Source: CAYOSU01 sp964541255
GTDB taxonomy: Bacteria; Bacillota; Clostridia; Christensenellales; CAMQZB01
Reading direction: 5' to 3'
Assembly: GCA_964541255.1 (NCBI GenBank)
Contig: CAZIPL010000003.1
Span: 13,175 to 77,174, forward strand
DNA length: 64,000 nt
Below are positions 1 to 8,352 of this stretch, piece after piece. The first letter of the stretch is position 1, and each line of letters starts with the position of its first letter. The notes beneath the pieces are model-generated. The model saw only the letters and a list, made by a program, of their open reading frames with translations, had not been told where the DNA came from and made no database searches. Both the position numbers and the translations under genes were made by a program.

Positions 1-434
1 ACAGCTCTCGCCGTAACAACGTCATAATTTTCCCTCTTTTCCGTTCTTGCTAAATCTTCGATTCTTGAATGTATCGCGACGGCATTATCTAAAGACAAAA
101 CGTTTGAAGCTGCGTTTAGATAATTCACTTTCTTAGCAACGGAATCAACCATAGTTAAGGTTATATCATCTCTAACTATTTTTAAAGGAAGCGCAGGAAA
201 TCCGCCGCCGGAGCCGACATCGAGAACATTTGCGCTTTTCGGAATATAAGAACATCCCGCCAAAGAATCGAGAAAATGAAGAAAATATACCTTTTCTTTG
301 TCGGTTATTGTCGTGAGATTATATTTTTCGTTCTCAGAAACGAGAAAATTATATAAAGTCTCGAAATTTTGAAGCATCTTTTCGGAAAGTTCTATGCCGA
401 AATCGTTGCATTTTTTAGAAAAAACATCAATCAT
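1..434 (-). CDS. rsmG: 16S rRNA (guanine-527-N7) methyltransferase RsmG, 3' part outside the window
   Basis: This is the N-terminal 144 codons of the SAM-dependent enzyme that methylates G527 of 16S rRNA; the gene runs off the left edge. Reading the minus strand from the ATG at 434 gives the family's hallmark string: NLTTITD, HFLDSL, the SAM-binding glycine loop DVGSGGGFPALPLKI, then MVDSVAKKVNYL and ARAV just before the edge. A second in-frame-looking ATG at 427 is out of frame with these motifs. It is divergent from parA, whereas in most Bacillota rsmG precedes parA on the same strand, so the locus has been rearranged. Family assignment is firm. Confidence 0.93.
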   Translation of the reverse strand, partial: MIDVFSKKCNDFGIELSEKMLQNFETLYNFLVSENEKYNLTTITDKEKVYFLHFLDSLAGCSYIPKSANVLDVGSGGGFPALPLKIVRDDITLTMVDSVAKKVNYLNAASNVLSLDNAVAIHSRIEDLARTEKRENYDVVTARA

Positions 435-793
435 ACGACGAGTATAACATAAAATCGCATTGCTGTAAACTCAAAAAAATTATAAAACACTTTTCAAACT
501 CAAAAAAATATGATATACTTAAAATTAATATCGGGATTTTGCATAAAAATAGCAAAAAAATACCGATATATCGATAAAAATCCGCTGTTTTAAGAAAAAA
601 TAAAGGAAATTTGTCGGATATCAAACAAATAAAAAATATTAAAAAGCAAGTTTTTTGTTTGTAATTGATGATTGTTTTTACTAAAAAATGCGGAATTTTG
701 TTAAGCAAATCACAATAAAATGTGAAAAGGTATAAATCCTAAATTAGTATTTATTGGATTTATAAAACAAATGTTAGATATTTAAGAGGTACT
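435..793. other. AT-rich rsmG-parA divergent intergenic region
   Basis: About 360 bases of very AT-rich sequence separating divergent rsmG and parA. It must hold both promoters, but I see no promoter that is clearly better than background, no consensus parS palindrome and no perfect DnaA box. A 93-codon open frame on the minus strand here is low-complexity (Phe, Ile, Lys, Leu), overlaps the rsmG start and has no ribosome binding site, so I do not call it. Confidence 0.5.
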
Positions 794-1558
794 ATGGCAC
801 TGATCGTAGCGTATTCCAATCAGAAGGGCGGCGTCGGAAAGACTACTACATGCGTCAACATGTCTGCATATCTCGCGCTTGCCGGTAAAAAAACATTGCT
901 CGTCGATCTCGATCCGCAAGGAAACTCGACGAGCGGCTTAGGAATAAGAAAAAGCGAGCTCGAAAACTCTATTTACGGCGTTTTGTGCGGTGAAGTTGAC
1001 GTTAAGGAAACGATTTGTCACACCGTCATCGAAGGGCTTGATATAATGCCGTCAAATATAGACTTAGCAGGTGCTGAAGTCGAGCTTGTTTATATGAAAC
1101 AGCGCGAAAAGATACTTAAAAACGCACTTGAGGGTATAAAAGACGAATATGACGTCATCACAATCGACTGTCCCCCGTCGTTAGGACTTTTGACTATAAA
1201 CGCATTGACGGCGGCAGATAAGGTAATTATTCCGATTCAGTCTGAGTTTTATGCGCTCGAAGGTCTTTCGCAGCTTATGAACACCATTAAGCTTGTTATC
1301 AAGCACTTGAATCCCAAGCTCAAAATCGACGGCGTTGTTTTGACAATGTTCGACGGCAGATCGATTATATCGAGGCAAATAAGCGAGCAAATACGCAGAT
1401 ATTTCGGCGATAAGTTGTTTGCAAACCCCGTTCCGAGAAACATAAGGCTGTCTGAAGCTCCGAGCCACGGCGTTCCTATCGTACTTCACGATCCGAAGTG
1501 CGCCGGTGCAATAGCTTATAAGAGCTTGACAGACGAGTTTATCGGAAGAAATCTTTGA
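794..1558 (+). CDS. parA: Chromosome partitioning ATPase ParA (Soj)
   Basis: ParA/Soj is the deviant-Walker ATPase that moves ParB-parS complexes to segregate the origin region and, in spore formers, also affects DnaA activity. The 254-residue product has the deviant Walker A motif KGGVGKTT at residues 11-18 with the signature lysine (K11), a Walker A' region (LLVDLDPQGNSTSG) and Walker B (ITIDCPPSLG). Length is normal. The start follows GAGG seven bases upstream. parB begins 14 nt after the stop with its own strong ribosome binding site, so the two form an operon. Confidence 0.96.
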   Translation: MALIVAYSNQKGGVGKTTTCVNMSAYLALAGKKTLLVDLDPQGNSTSGLGIRKSELENSIYGVLCGEVDVKETICHTVIEGLDIMPSNIDLAGAEVELVYMKQREKILKNALEGIKDEYDVITIDCPPSLGLLTINALTAADKVIIPIQSEFYALEGLSQLMNTIKLVIKHLNPKLKIDGVVLTMFDGRSIISRQISEQIRRYFGDKLFANPVPRNIRLSEAPSHGVPIVLHDPKCAGAIAYKSLTDEFIGRNL

Positions 1559-1572
1559 TTTAAGGAGGAATT

Positions 1573-2457
1573 ATGGCTAAAAGCAGAGGTCTCGGAAAAG
1601 GCTTGAACGCACTTTTCGGCGAAACGGCGTTCGAATATGAGCAAGCCGTCAAAGAAGCCGAGCAAAGCGGCGGAATAAATGAGATAGAAATAGATAAAAT
1701 TTTCCCCAATGAAAATCAGCCGAGAAAGAACTTCGATGAGGAAGCATTAAACGAGCTTACTCAATCGATAAAGCTTCACGGAGTAATCAACCCTATCGTT
1801 GTAAATAAAGAGGGCGATAGATTTATGATTATCGCAGGCGAGCGAAGATATCGTGCCGCGACGATAGCGGGACTTAAAACGATTCCTGCCATTGTCATGG
1901 ATATTGGCGAAAAAAAGGTCAGAGAGATTGCGCTTATAGAGAACCTTCAGCGTGAAGATCTAAATGCCGTAGAAGCCGCTAAAGGTATCAAAGAGCTTAT
2001 GGACAGATACGGCTTGACTCAGGAACAAGTTTCCGAAAGAATAAGCAAGAGCCGTTCAAATGTTGCCAACTATTTGCGCGTTTTGACTCTTCCCGAAGAC
2101 GTAATTTCCTATGTAGAAAAGGACGAATTGTCGTTGGGACACGCCAAATGCCTTGCGGGACTTAACGACCCGAAAGAGATTTCTTCTCTTGCGCTTGCGG
2201 CAAAGCAAAAAGGAATGTCCGTTCGAGAGCTTGAAAAGAAAATCAGGTCGATGTCCGAGAAAAAGGATAAAAAACCCGAAAAACCGCAGTCTATCGAACT
2301 CAAAGATTTGGTAGAAAGTATGCAAAAAGTGCTGAAAACCAAGGTAAAAGCCGTTGGGACGGACCAAAAAGGAAGAATCGTTATCGACTATTTCACACGC
2401 GACGATCTCGACAGATTGTATGCGATGATAGAGATTTTGAAGCAAAACGAATTATAA
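1573..2457 (+). CDS. parB: Chromosome partitioning protein ParB (Spo0J)
   Basis: ParB binds parS, hydrolyses CTP to slide along DNA, and stimulates ParA. The 294-residue protein starts with the typical MAKSRGLGKGLNALFG leader, followed by the ParB N-terminal domain with the CTP-binding GERRYRA motif and ENLQREDLNAVEAAKG, then the HTH region (LTQEQVSERISKSRSNVANYLRVL) and a C-terminal dimerisation segment. AAGGAGGA sits just before the ATG. It ends in an intrinsic terminator at 2464-2491. It could in principle be the related Noc, but the leader and adjacency to parA favour ParB. Confidence 0.95.
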   Translation: MAKSRGLGKGLNALFGETAFEYEQAVKEAEQSGGINEIEIDKIFPNENQPRKNFDEEALNELTQSIKLHGVINPIVVNKEGDRFMIIAGERRYRAATIAGLKTIPAIVMDIGEKKVREIALIENLQREDLNAVEAAKGIKELMDRYGLTQEQVSERISKSRSNVANYLRVLTLPEDVISYVEKDELSLGHAKCLAGLNDPKEISSLALAAKQKGMSVRELEKKIRSMSEKKDKKPEKPQSIELKDLVESMQKVLKTKVKAVGTDQKGRIVIDYFTRDDLDRLYAMIEILKQNEL

Positions 2458-2463
2458 AATCGC

Positions 2464-2491
2464 GGCGGAAGAAAATTTCCGCCTTTCTTTT
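2464..2491 (+). terminator. Intrinsic terminator of parAB
   Basis: Stem GGCGGAA / TTCCGCC with a six-base loop followed by TTTCTTTTT, starting six bases after the parB stop. Confidence 0.85.
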
Positions 2492-2742
2492 TGCTTTTTT
2501 GAAAATGGGATTGCATTGTTTTATGATAGAGATAATATAGAGATAGAATAAAAATGTGCTTTTGAATAAATATAATAGAAACTTTTTAGGAAAAGTCTCC
2601 ACTATTACCTTAGCAAAACCATTTAATTATTATTAGTCTTAATAGAAAAAATGAGAATATTTGAAAAAAAGTAAAATCGGACAATATATATTTTATTATA
2701 TGATAGTAGGCATCCCCTATTTTTCGTACCGATAAAAAATTA
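2492..2742. other. AT-rich spacer, nothing recognised
   Basis: About 250 bases between the parB terminator and the promoter of the ThiF-like gene. It is AT-rich, with no coding frame, repeat or hairpin that I can support. Confidence 0.4.
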
Positions 2743-2771
2743 TTGACAATTAAGAATTATTCATATAAAAT
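2743..2771 (+). promoter_or_regulatory. Sigma-A-type promoter of the ThiF-like gene
   Basis: TTGACA at 2743-2748 and TAAAAT at 2766-2771 are separated by exactly 17 bases, about 36 nt upstream of the start codon. Confidence 0.7.
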
Positions 2772-2807
2772 GACCAATGGAAAAGCAATAAGGCAAGGAA
2801 GGATTTT

Positions 2808-3479
2808 ATGGAAGAAAGATATTCCAGAAACATCGGAACTGTAACTATCAAAGAACAAGAATGGCTTAGAGACGGCAGTGTGTTTATCGCAGGCGCAGGA
2901 TCTTTGGGCGGATACGTAGCCGAATACCTATTGAGAATGGGTGTCGGAGAGATAAGAATCGCGGACTTCGGAGCATTCACCGAAGACAGCTTCAACAGAC
3001 AGCTTGCTTCGACTGTCGAAAACGTAGGTAAATCTAAGGTTTTGGAACTTGAAAAGAAGATGAAAAACATCTCTACGCAAGTCAAGCTAACCGTTTTCAA
3101 CGAAAGACTTACAAAAGAAAACGCAAAACAGCTTATCGGAAACGCTCTTGTCGTAGTAGATTCTTTCGAAAATCCGCAAAACAAGCTCGAACTCAAAGAA
3201 ATATGCGACGAGCTTAATCTCCCCCTTGTTTATGCAAGCTTGCTCACAAACGGCGGAATAGTCGCGACAGTCTTCCCCCACACCGAAAACAACGAAAAGC
3301 TATATGATATGACCGTCGAGCATTCCATTAAGCCGTCTGTAACGGGTATGGCGGCAGGTGTTATCGCGGGTGTTCAGGCAACGGAAGTTATAAACCTACT
3401 TCTCGGAAGACCGACGCTCAAAAACAAAATGGTAGTTGTTGACTTAAACAACTACTTTATGGAAATAGCCGACCTATAA
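2808..3479 (+). CDS. ThiF/MoeB/HesA-family E1-like adenylyltransferase
   Basis: Members of this family adenylate the C-terminus of a small ubiquitin-like sulfur carrier or, in the TcdA branch, activate tRNA t6A for cyclisation. The 223-residue protein has the Rossmann nucleotide loop GAGSLGG at residues 29-35, RYSRNIG near the N-terminus, and FNRQLAST, which matches the SNLNRQ arginine/glutamine motif. The usual DxD before that motif reads ADFGAF, so the first acidic position is kept and the second is changed. No CxxC zinc pairs are present and the C-terminus is short. No sulfur-carrier gene lies nearby, so the substrate cannot be assigned. It appears to be transcribed alone. Confidence 0.8.
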   Translation: MEERYSRNIGTVTIKEQEWLRDGSVFIAGAGSLGGYVAEYLLRMGVGEIRIADFGAFTEDSFNRQLASTVENVGKSKVLELEKKMKNISTQVKLTVFNERLTKENAKQLIGNALVVVDSFENPQNKLELKEICDELNLPLVYASLLTNGGIVATVFPHTENNEKLYDMTVEHSIKPSVTGMAAGVIAGVQATEVINLLLGRPTLKNKMVVVDLNNYFMEIADL

Positions 3480-4160
3480 GAAGAAATAATCAATCAAAGT
3501 ATAAGATTTTGATAAAACAAAAAGCGATAGAAAAATAGAGATATAGAGAAAAAGATAAAGCGACTTCGCAAAAGCGGAGCCGTTTTTATATAATAAAAGC
3601 AAATTAATAAAATAAAAGTAATAAAATCAAAGTATTTATAGATTAAAACCGCAAATTAATCTAAATAGAAAGAGCAATCTAAAAGAAAATCGATAATAAA
3701 AAAACAGCAAAAAAAGAGTTGATCATTATTATGATTCATTCTCGTAGGGCTGGTTCTTCTCACCGCTGCGGAAGATTTGACAGAATTCTTACTCGTAGGA
3801 TTGGGAACATTGGCAATTGTGGTAGGGCGGGGTACAACTTTCGCCGAAAAAGGCTCCCTTAGCAAGGGAGCTGTCTGCGGAGCAGACTGAGGGATTGTTA
3901 TATATCGCAACGAACCCTTTAGTATTGTGTGCTACAATGAAGACTTCCCACAACGTAAGAGGATCCTATAGTAAGGATAGTTTATTATTAACAACGGCGA
4001 CAATGAGAAGCCACCGCTCTAAGGAAAAGAAATCGTCAACAATGGCGATAAGAACATGAGACAATTTTATGAAACGTATCACAAATTATGCATAGAAAAT
4101 CGCCCGAAAAATAAACTTTTCAATACTTTTCAAAAAAGTGGATTTTTTGTCGATAAGTCC
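3480..4160. other. Long intergenic region with one hairpin repeat, otherwise unexplained
   Basis: Some 680 bases without a credible gene. The only recognisable element is the repeat at 3847-3905. The stretch 3730-3845 has more GC than the AT-rich flanks, which may be a relic of coding sequence, but every frame is short and lacks a ribosome binding site. Bases 3906-4080 show purine-rich imperfect tandem character and no gene. Confidence 0.4.
3847..3905 (+). repeat. Interspersed double-hairpin repeat, family A, copy 1
   Basis: Two adjacent hairpins, GGCTCCCTT-AGC-AAGGGAGC and GTCTGC-GGA-GCAGAC, followed by TGAGGGATTGTTATA. A near-identical copy lies inverted at 32024-32086. The same kind of GGCTCC...GAGGGA double hairpin is, to my knowledge, common between genes in gut Clostridia, which suggests a MITE-like or REP-like mobile repeat. 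Confidence 0.75.
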
Positions 4161-4189
4161 TTGAAAATATATTGATTTTGTGTTAAAAT
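4161..4189 (+). promoter_or_regulatory. Promoter of the nucleoside transporter operon
   Basis: TTGAAA at 4161-4166, a 17-base spacer, and TAAAAT at 4184-4189, 42 nt before the start codon of the BMP lipoprotein. Confidence 0.65.
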
Positions 4190-4231
4190 AATAACGCATT
4201 AGGAAATAGTGCAAAATTTGGAGGTAAAAAA

Positions 4232-5344
4232 ATGAAAAAAGTATTGTGCGTTTTACTCGTAGCAGTATTGGCACTCTCCTGTTTCGCGGCTTGCGATCAA
4301 ACCGTGGGGGGGGGAGAAGACGGAGCTGAAATAGCAGTCGTAACCGACGTAGGACAGCTTAACGACGGCGGCTTCAACCAGGGAACTTATGAAGGCGCTA
4401 AGGCTTATGCAGAAGCTAACAACAAAACTTATGCATACTATCAGCCCGCTAACGGCAGCAACGCTTCCGACGCAGACAGAATCGAAGCTATGAACAACGC
4501 TATCAAGAATGGAGCTAAGGTTATCGTAACTCCGGGATTCTTGCAGGAAAACGCTCTTAGAGAAGTAGCTTCGGCTAACCCTGACGTTAAGTTCGTATTC
4601 ATCGACGGTTATCCTATCGCTGACAAAGACGGCAACATTTTGAAGAACGTTGCAGGTATCGCATTCTGCGAGCAGGAATCTGCTTACTTTGCAGGTTATG
4701 CAGCTGTTAAGGAAGGCTATACGAAACTCGGCGGAGCATTCGGCGGTGGCGGAACTAACCCCGCTTGTAACAGATTTGCTGCAGGTTATCTCCTCGGTGC
4801 AAATGACGCTGCTAAGGAACTCGGTATCACGGTTGACATGCAGATAAGCTTCCTTTATGGCGCTTCGTTCAGCTCTTCTGCAGAACTCGAAGCTCAGATG
4901 AACGGCTGGTATCAGACGGGCACGGAAGTTATCTATGCTTGCGGCGGATCTATGGTTAACAGCGTTCTTGCTGCTGCACAGGCTAACAACGGAAAGGTTA
5001 TCGGCGTAGATACCGACCAGTCCGGTCTTGGCGAAGAAGTCATCACTTCCGCTACAAAGGGTCTTGCTGAATCCGTTAAATGGGCTCTTGGCAAATACTA
5101 TGCAGGCGAGTTCGATTCTATCGGCGGAACAGGCACATCCTTGGGTGTTGCAGACGACGCTGTAGGACTTCCTACCGCAACTTGGAGACTTAAAAACTTC
5201 TCTGTTGACGAATACAACACGCTTTACAACAAAGTTAAGAACGGCGAAATCAAGATCAATCTCGTAGCAGGTCTTGACGCAGACGCAGGTCTTATCGCTA
5301 AGTTGCAAGTTACGAACGTTAACCTCGGAGACATTCAGAAATAA
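4232..5344 (+). CDS. BMP-family nucleoside-binding lipoprotein (PnrA/NupN-like)
   Basis: Substrate-binding lipoprotein of an ABC importer, anchored outside the membrane, most likely for purine and pyrimidine nucleosides. The 370-residue protein has a signal peptide with a lipobox ending at Cys21 (CFAAC), a Gly/Glu-rich linker, then the BMP fold: IAVVTDVGQLNDGGFNQGTYEG (shown here as the typical D-x-G-x-xxD-x-xFN pattern near residue 40), GFLQENA, VKFVFIDGYP and ACGGSMVNSV. GGAGG precedes the ATG. The linker is encoded by a run of nine G at 4306-4314, a possible slippage site. It heads a four-gene operon with two permeases and an ATPase. The nucleoside specificity is inferred from family and gene order. 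Confidence 0.9.
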   Translation: MKKVLCVLLVAVLALSCFAACDQTVGGGEDGAEIAVVTDVGQLNDGGFNQGTYEGAKAYAEANNKTYAYYQPANGSNASDADRIEAMNNAIKNGAKVIVTPGFLQENALREVASANPDVKFVFIDGYPIADKDGNILKNVAGIAFCEQESAYFAGYAAVKEGYTKLGGAFGGGGTNPACNRFAAGYLLGANDAAKELGITVDMQISFLYGASFSSSAELEAQMNGWYQTGTEVIYACGGSMVNSVLAAAQANNGKVIGVDTDQSGLGEEVITSATKGLAESVKWALGKYYAGEFDSIGGTGTSLGVADDAVGLPTATWRLKNFSVDEYNTLYNKVKNGEIKINLVAGLDADAGLIAKLQVTNVNLGDIQK

Positions 5345-5361
5345 TCGTATCGTGAGATATT

Positions 5362-5401
5362 AAAGAAAGGGCATTAAGGGCAAATCCCGCCCTTTCTTTT
5401 T
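5362..5401 (+). terminator. Intrinsic terminator after the binding-protein gene (partial read-through expected)
   Basis: Stem AAAGAAAGGGC / GCCCTTTCTTT (5362-5372 and 5389-5399) followed by T residues. Since the ATPase and permease genes follow on the same strand, it most likely lowers their expression relative to the binding protein. Confidence 0.7.
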
Positions 5402-5436
5402 GTTAAGCGCATACGAGTTATGCGCTTAACAAAAAG
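5396..5436 (+). promoter_or_regulatory. Perfect 17-bp hairpin between the lipoprotein and ATPase genes
   Basis: Arms 5396-5412 and 5420-5436 are exact reverse complements around a seven-base loop (core GTTAAGCGCAT / ATGCGCTTAAC). Its left arm shares four bases with the right arm of the preceding terminator. It could stabilise the 3' end of the lipoprotein mRNA or be a processing site. Confidence 0.7.
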
Positions 5437-5483
5437 AGGCAACAGCCGTCTTTGGAGCAGTTCTGAAAAAGGAGGTCTCTTCT

Positions 5484-7055
5484 ATGAATGACGTCAGCGA
5501 GAAAAAAGTCGGGCAAAACGACTATCCGTACGTTATTGAAATGAAAAATATTACAAAAGAATTCCCCGGTATAATTGCAAACGACAACATCACTTTGCAG
5601 TTGAAAAGGGGCGAAATTCACGCGCTGCTTGGCGAAAACGGCGCGGGAAAGTCTACGCTCATGAGCGTGCTTTTCGGATTATATCAGCCCGAAAAAGGCG
5701 AGATTCTCAAGAACGGCGAGGTCGTTAAGGTCAACAACCCTAACGACGCAAACCGCTTAGGAATCGGTATGGTTCATCAGCACTTCAAACTCGTTGAGGT
5801 TTTCACCGTCTTAGAAAACATTATTTTGGGCGTTGAAACTACGAAATTCGGCTTTATACAAAAGAAAGAAGCAAGAAAAAAGGTTTTGGAGCTTTCCGAA
5901 AAATACGGCTTGAACGTCGATCCCGATGCGAAAGTCGAGGATATCACCGTCGGAATGCAGCAGCGTACCGAGATTTTGAAGATGCTCTATCGCGACAACG
6001 AGATTCTCATCTTCGACGAGCCTACGGCGGTTTTGACTCCGCAGGAAATCGACGAGCTTATGGAGATTATGAAAGGTCTTGCGGCAGAAGGCAAGTCTAT
6101 TCTTTTCATCACACACAAGCTTAACGAAATCAAAGCCGTTGCAGATAGATGTACGGTTCTTAGAAAGGGTAAATACATAGGAACGGTTGACGTAAAGACG
6201 ACGTCGAAAGAAGAGCTTTCCGAAATGATGGTCGGAAGAGCGGTAAAGTTTGCCGTCGATAAGGACGAAGCACAACCTAAGGACGTTGTTTTAGACATAC
6301 AAAACCTTTGCGTAAAGAGCAAGCTCCACAAAAAAGACGCCGTTCACGACGTTTCGCTTCAAGTTCGTCGCGGAGAAATCGTGTGCGTCGCGGGTATCGA
6401 CGGAAACGGTCAGTCGGAATTCGTTCATGCTATAACGGGACTTGATAAGATCGAAAGCGGAAAGGTTATTCTTTGCGGCGAGGACGTTACAAATAAGAGT
6501 ATTCGTTATAAAAACACCCACGGAATGAGCCATATCCCCGAGGACAGACATAAACACGGCTTGGTTTTGGATTATTCTTTGGAACAGAATCTTGTTTTGC
6601 AAAGATATTTCGAGCCTAAGTTCGAGAAAAATGGCTTTATCAAGTTCGACGAGGTAAGAAGTTATGCAAACAGACTTATCGACAGCTTCGACATTCGTTC
6701 GGGACAAGGTGCGATAACAACTGCTCGCTCCATGTCGGGCGGAAATCAGCAAAAAGCAATCGTTGCGAGAGAAATAGATAAAGGCTCCGACCTTTTGATC
6801 GCAGTTCAGCCCACCCGCGGACTTGACGTAGGCGCGATTGAATATATCCATACGCAGATCGTCAAACGTCGCGATGAGGGCGCGGCGGTGCTTCTCGTCT
6901 CATTGGAGCTTGACGAGGTTATGAACCTTTCCGACAGAATACTCGTTATGTATGAGGGCGAAATCGTCGGCGAACTCGACCCGAAGACGACGACGGTTCA
7001 AGAGCTCGGTCTTTACATGGCGGGTGCTAAAAAAGATACAAAGGAGGCTAAATAA
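5484..7055 (+). CDS. Nucleoside ABC transporter ATPase, two ATP-binding domains (NupO/YufO-like)
   Basis: This 523-residue cytoplasmic protein powers the importer. The first ABC domain has an intact Walker A (GENGAGKST), a non-standard signature (TVGMQQRTEI) and Walker B (ILIFDEPTAVLTPQE). The second has a degenerate Walker A (GIDGNGQSE) but a good signature (MSGGNQQKAIVARE) and the substitution DLLIAVQPTRGLD at Walker B. This asymmetry is typical of the RbsA/YufO class. AAAGGAGG lies just before the ATG. The stop codon overlaps the next start by one base (TAATG), indicating translational coupling. Confidence 0.93.
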   Translation: MNDVSEKKVGQNDYPYVIEMKNITKEFPGIIANDNITLQLKRGEIHALLGENGAGKSTLMSVLFGLYQPEKGEILKNGEVVKVNNPNDANRLGIGMVHQHFKLVEVFTVLENIILGVETTKFGFIQKKEARKKVLELSEKYGLNVDPDAKVEDITVGMQQRTEILKMLYRDNEILIFDEPTAVLTPQEIDELMEIMKGLAAEGKSILFITHKLNEIKAVADRCTVLRKGKYIGTVDVKTTSKEELSEMMVGRAVKFAVDKDEAQPKDVVLDIQNLCVKSKLHKKDAVHDVSLQVRRGEIVCVAGIDGNGQSEFVHAITGLDKIESGKVILCGEDVTNKSIRYKNTHGMSHIPEDRHKHGLVLDYSLEQNLVLQRYFEPKFEKNGFIKFDEVRSYANRLIDSFDIRSGQGAITTARSMSGGNQQKAIVAREIDKGSDLLIAVQPTRGLDVGAIEYIHTQIVKRRDEGAAVLLVSLELDEVMNLSDRILVMYEGEIVGELDPKTTTVQELGLYMAGAKKDTKEAK

Positions 7056-8350
7056 TGGCTAAAGAGAACTTCTTTGTTAAAACAATAAAAAACATCGGCA
7101 AATTCTTCAAGTCTTTGTTCGTTTCGGTTGACGAAAACGAGCCGAGACTTAGAACGCTTTACGAAAAAGACGGAACGAAGTCCGTAATCTCCGCGTTAAT
7201 CTGCATTTTGGCAGGTATTTTGGTTGGAGTAATCGTTCTTGTACTTGTTGCGATATTTAGTAAAGACGTTCAAATCAAAGACGTTTGGAAAGGACTTTTT
7301 ATAGTTTTTGCAGGTCCTTTCTATACGGGAAGCTCGTCGGTTATATCTTTCGGTTTCTCGGGAAAGACGCTCGGCGATATGATGCTTCGCGCAACGCCCT
7401 TGGTAATGACGGGTCTTTCCGTAGCGGTTGCGTTTAAGACGGGACTATTCAACATCGGTGCTTCTGGACAATACCTTATGGGTACGACGGGTTCGATTAT
7501 CGTTGCTTTGTCAATCCCAGCAAACAACTCCGTCGAAGCGTTCTTCGTATGGCTGCTTGCCCTTATCGTAGGAACGTTATGCGGAATGCTTTGGGGCGCA
7601 ATCCCGGGACTGTTCAAGGCGTTACTCGGAGTAAACGAGGTTATCGTCTGCATAATGACCAACTGGATAGCCGCTAACGTAGTTTCGTGGATATTCAACG
7701 GATCTCAATATATAAACTCCCCCGCGGGCAAAACGGGATATACCATTCCGACTTCCGATTACGGAATTCAAACGCCGAGACTTTTGATGGACAAGCTCTT
7801 CCCCGAATCTTGGGCTGACGGCGGAATTATCATTGCGATCCTTATTGCCGTCGCGATAAGCATTATGCTTAACAAAACGACTTTCGGATATGAACTCAAG
7901 GCGTGCGGACATAACAGAAACGCCGCGAAATACGCAGGTATGAACGACAAGAGAAACATCGTCCTTTCGATGATGATAGCAGGCGGACTTTCGGCATGCG
8001 GCGCGTCGCTATATTATCTAAACGGAAAAACGGAGTTCTTCTGGAATACGTATATGTCGCTTCCCTCAGAGGGTTTCAACGGTATCCCCGTCGCGCTGCT
8101 TGCAAGCAGCAACCCAATAGGAACGATTTTCGCGGCGATTTATATGGCATTCCTGACCGTTGCGGGGAATAAACTTTCTTCATTTACGAGATATAACGAA
8201 TTCATCGCAAGCATAATTGTTGCGGTAATCATATACTTTGCGGGATTCGGTAAGCTTATAAAAGAACTTCTTTCGAAAAGACAGGCAGAGCGGATGGAGA
8301 AAAGACTCCTCGCTAATGCACAAAGCGAAGTAAAGGCAAAGGAGGAATAA
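7055..8350 (+). CDS. Nucleoside ABC transporter permease, first subunit (NupP/YufP-like)
   Basis: Membrane subunit of 431 residues with a soluble N-terminus of about 45 residues followed by roughly ten hydrophobic segments. Family motifs include KTGLFNIGASGQYLMG and the cytoplasmic loop LKACGHNRNAAKYAGMN, which docks onto the ATPase. It partners with the permease encoded directly downstream to form a heterodimeric channel. The start overlaps the ATPase stop by one base and is preceded by AAGGAGG. The C-terminal 35 residues are charged and cytoplasmic. Confidence 0.92.
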   Translation: MAKENFFVKTIKNIGKFFKSLFVSVDENEPRLRTLYEKDGTKSVISALICILAGILVGVIVLVLVAIFSKDVQIKDVWKGLFIVFAGPFYTGSSSVISFGFSGKTLGDMMLRATPLVMTGLSVAVAFKTGLFNIGASGQYLMGTTGSIIVALSIPANNSVEAFFVWLLALIVGTLCGMLWGAIPGLFKALLGVNEVIVCIMTNWIAANVVSWIFNGSQYINSPAGKTGYTIPTSDYGIQTPRLLMDKLFPESWADGGIIIAILIAVAISIMLNKTTFGYELKACGHNRNAAKYAGMNDKRNIVLSMMIAGGLSACGASLYYLNGKTEFFWNTYMSLPSEGFNGIPVALLASSNPIGTIFAAIYMAFLTVAGNKLSSFTRYNEFIASIIVAVIIYFAGFGKLIKELLSKRQAERMEKRLLANAQSEVKAKEE

Positions 8351-8352
8351 TT

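Noticed and set aside
427..708. 93-codon minus-strand frame overlapping the rsmG start
   Set aside because: Low-complexity AT-rich translation; conflicts with the rsmG start and has no ribosome binding site.
3656..3910. 84-codon minus-strand frame containing the family-A repeat
   Set aside because: Its N-terminal part is the repeat itself; no ribosome binding site and no conserved motif visible.
4253..5308. 351-codon antisense open frame opposite the BMP lipoprotein gene
   Set aside because: It mirrors codon bias of the real gene, is rich in Ser, Cys and Val without domain motifs, and lacks a ribosome binding site. Similar mirror frames lie opposite several strongly biased genes.
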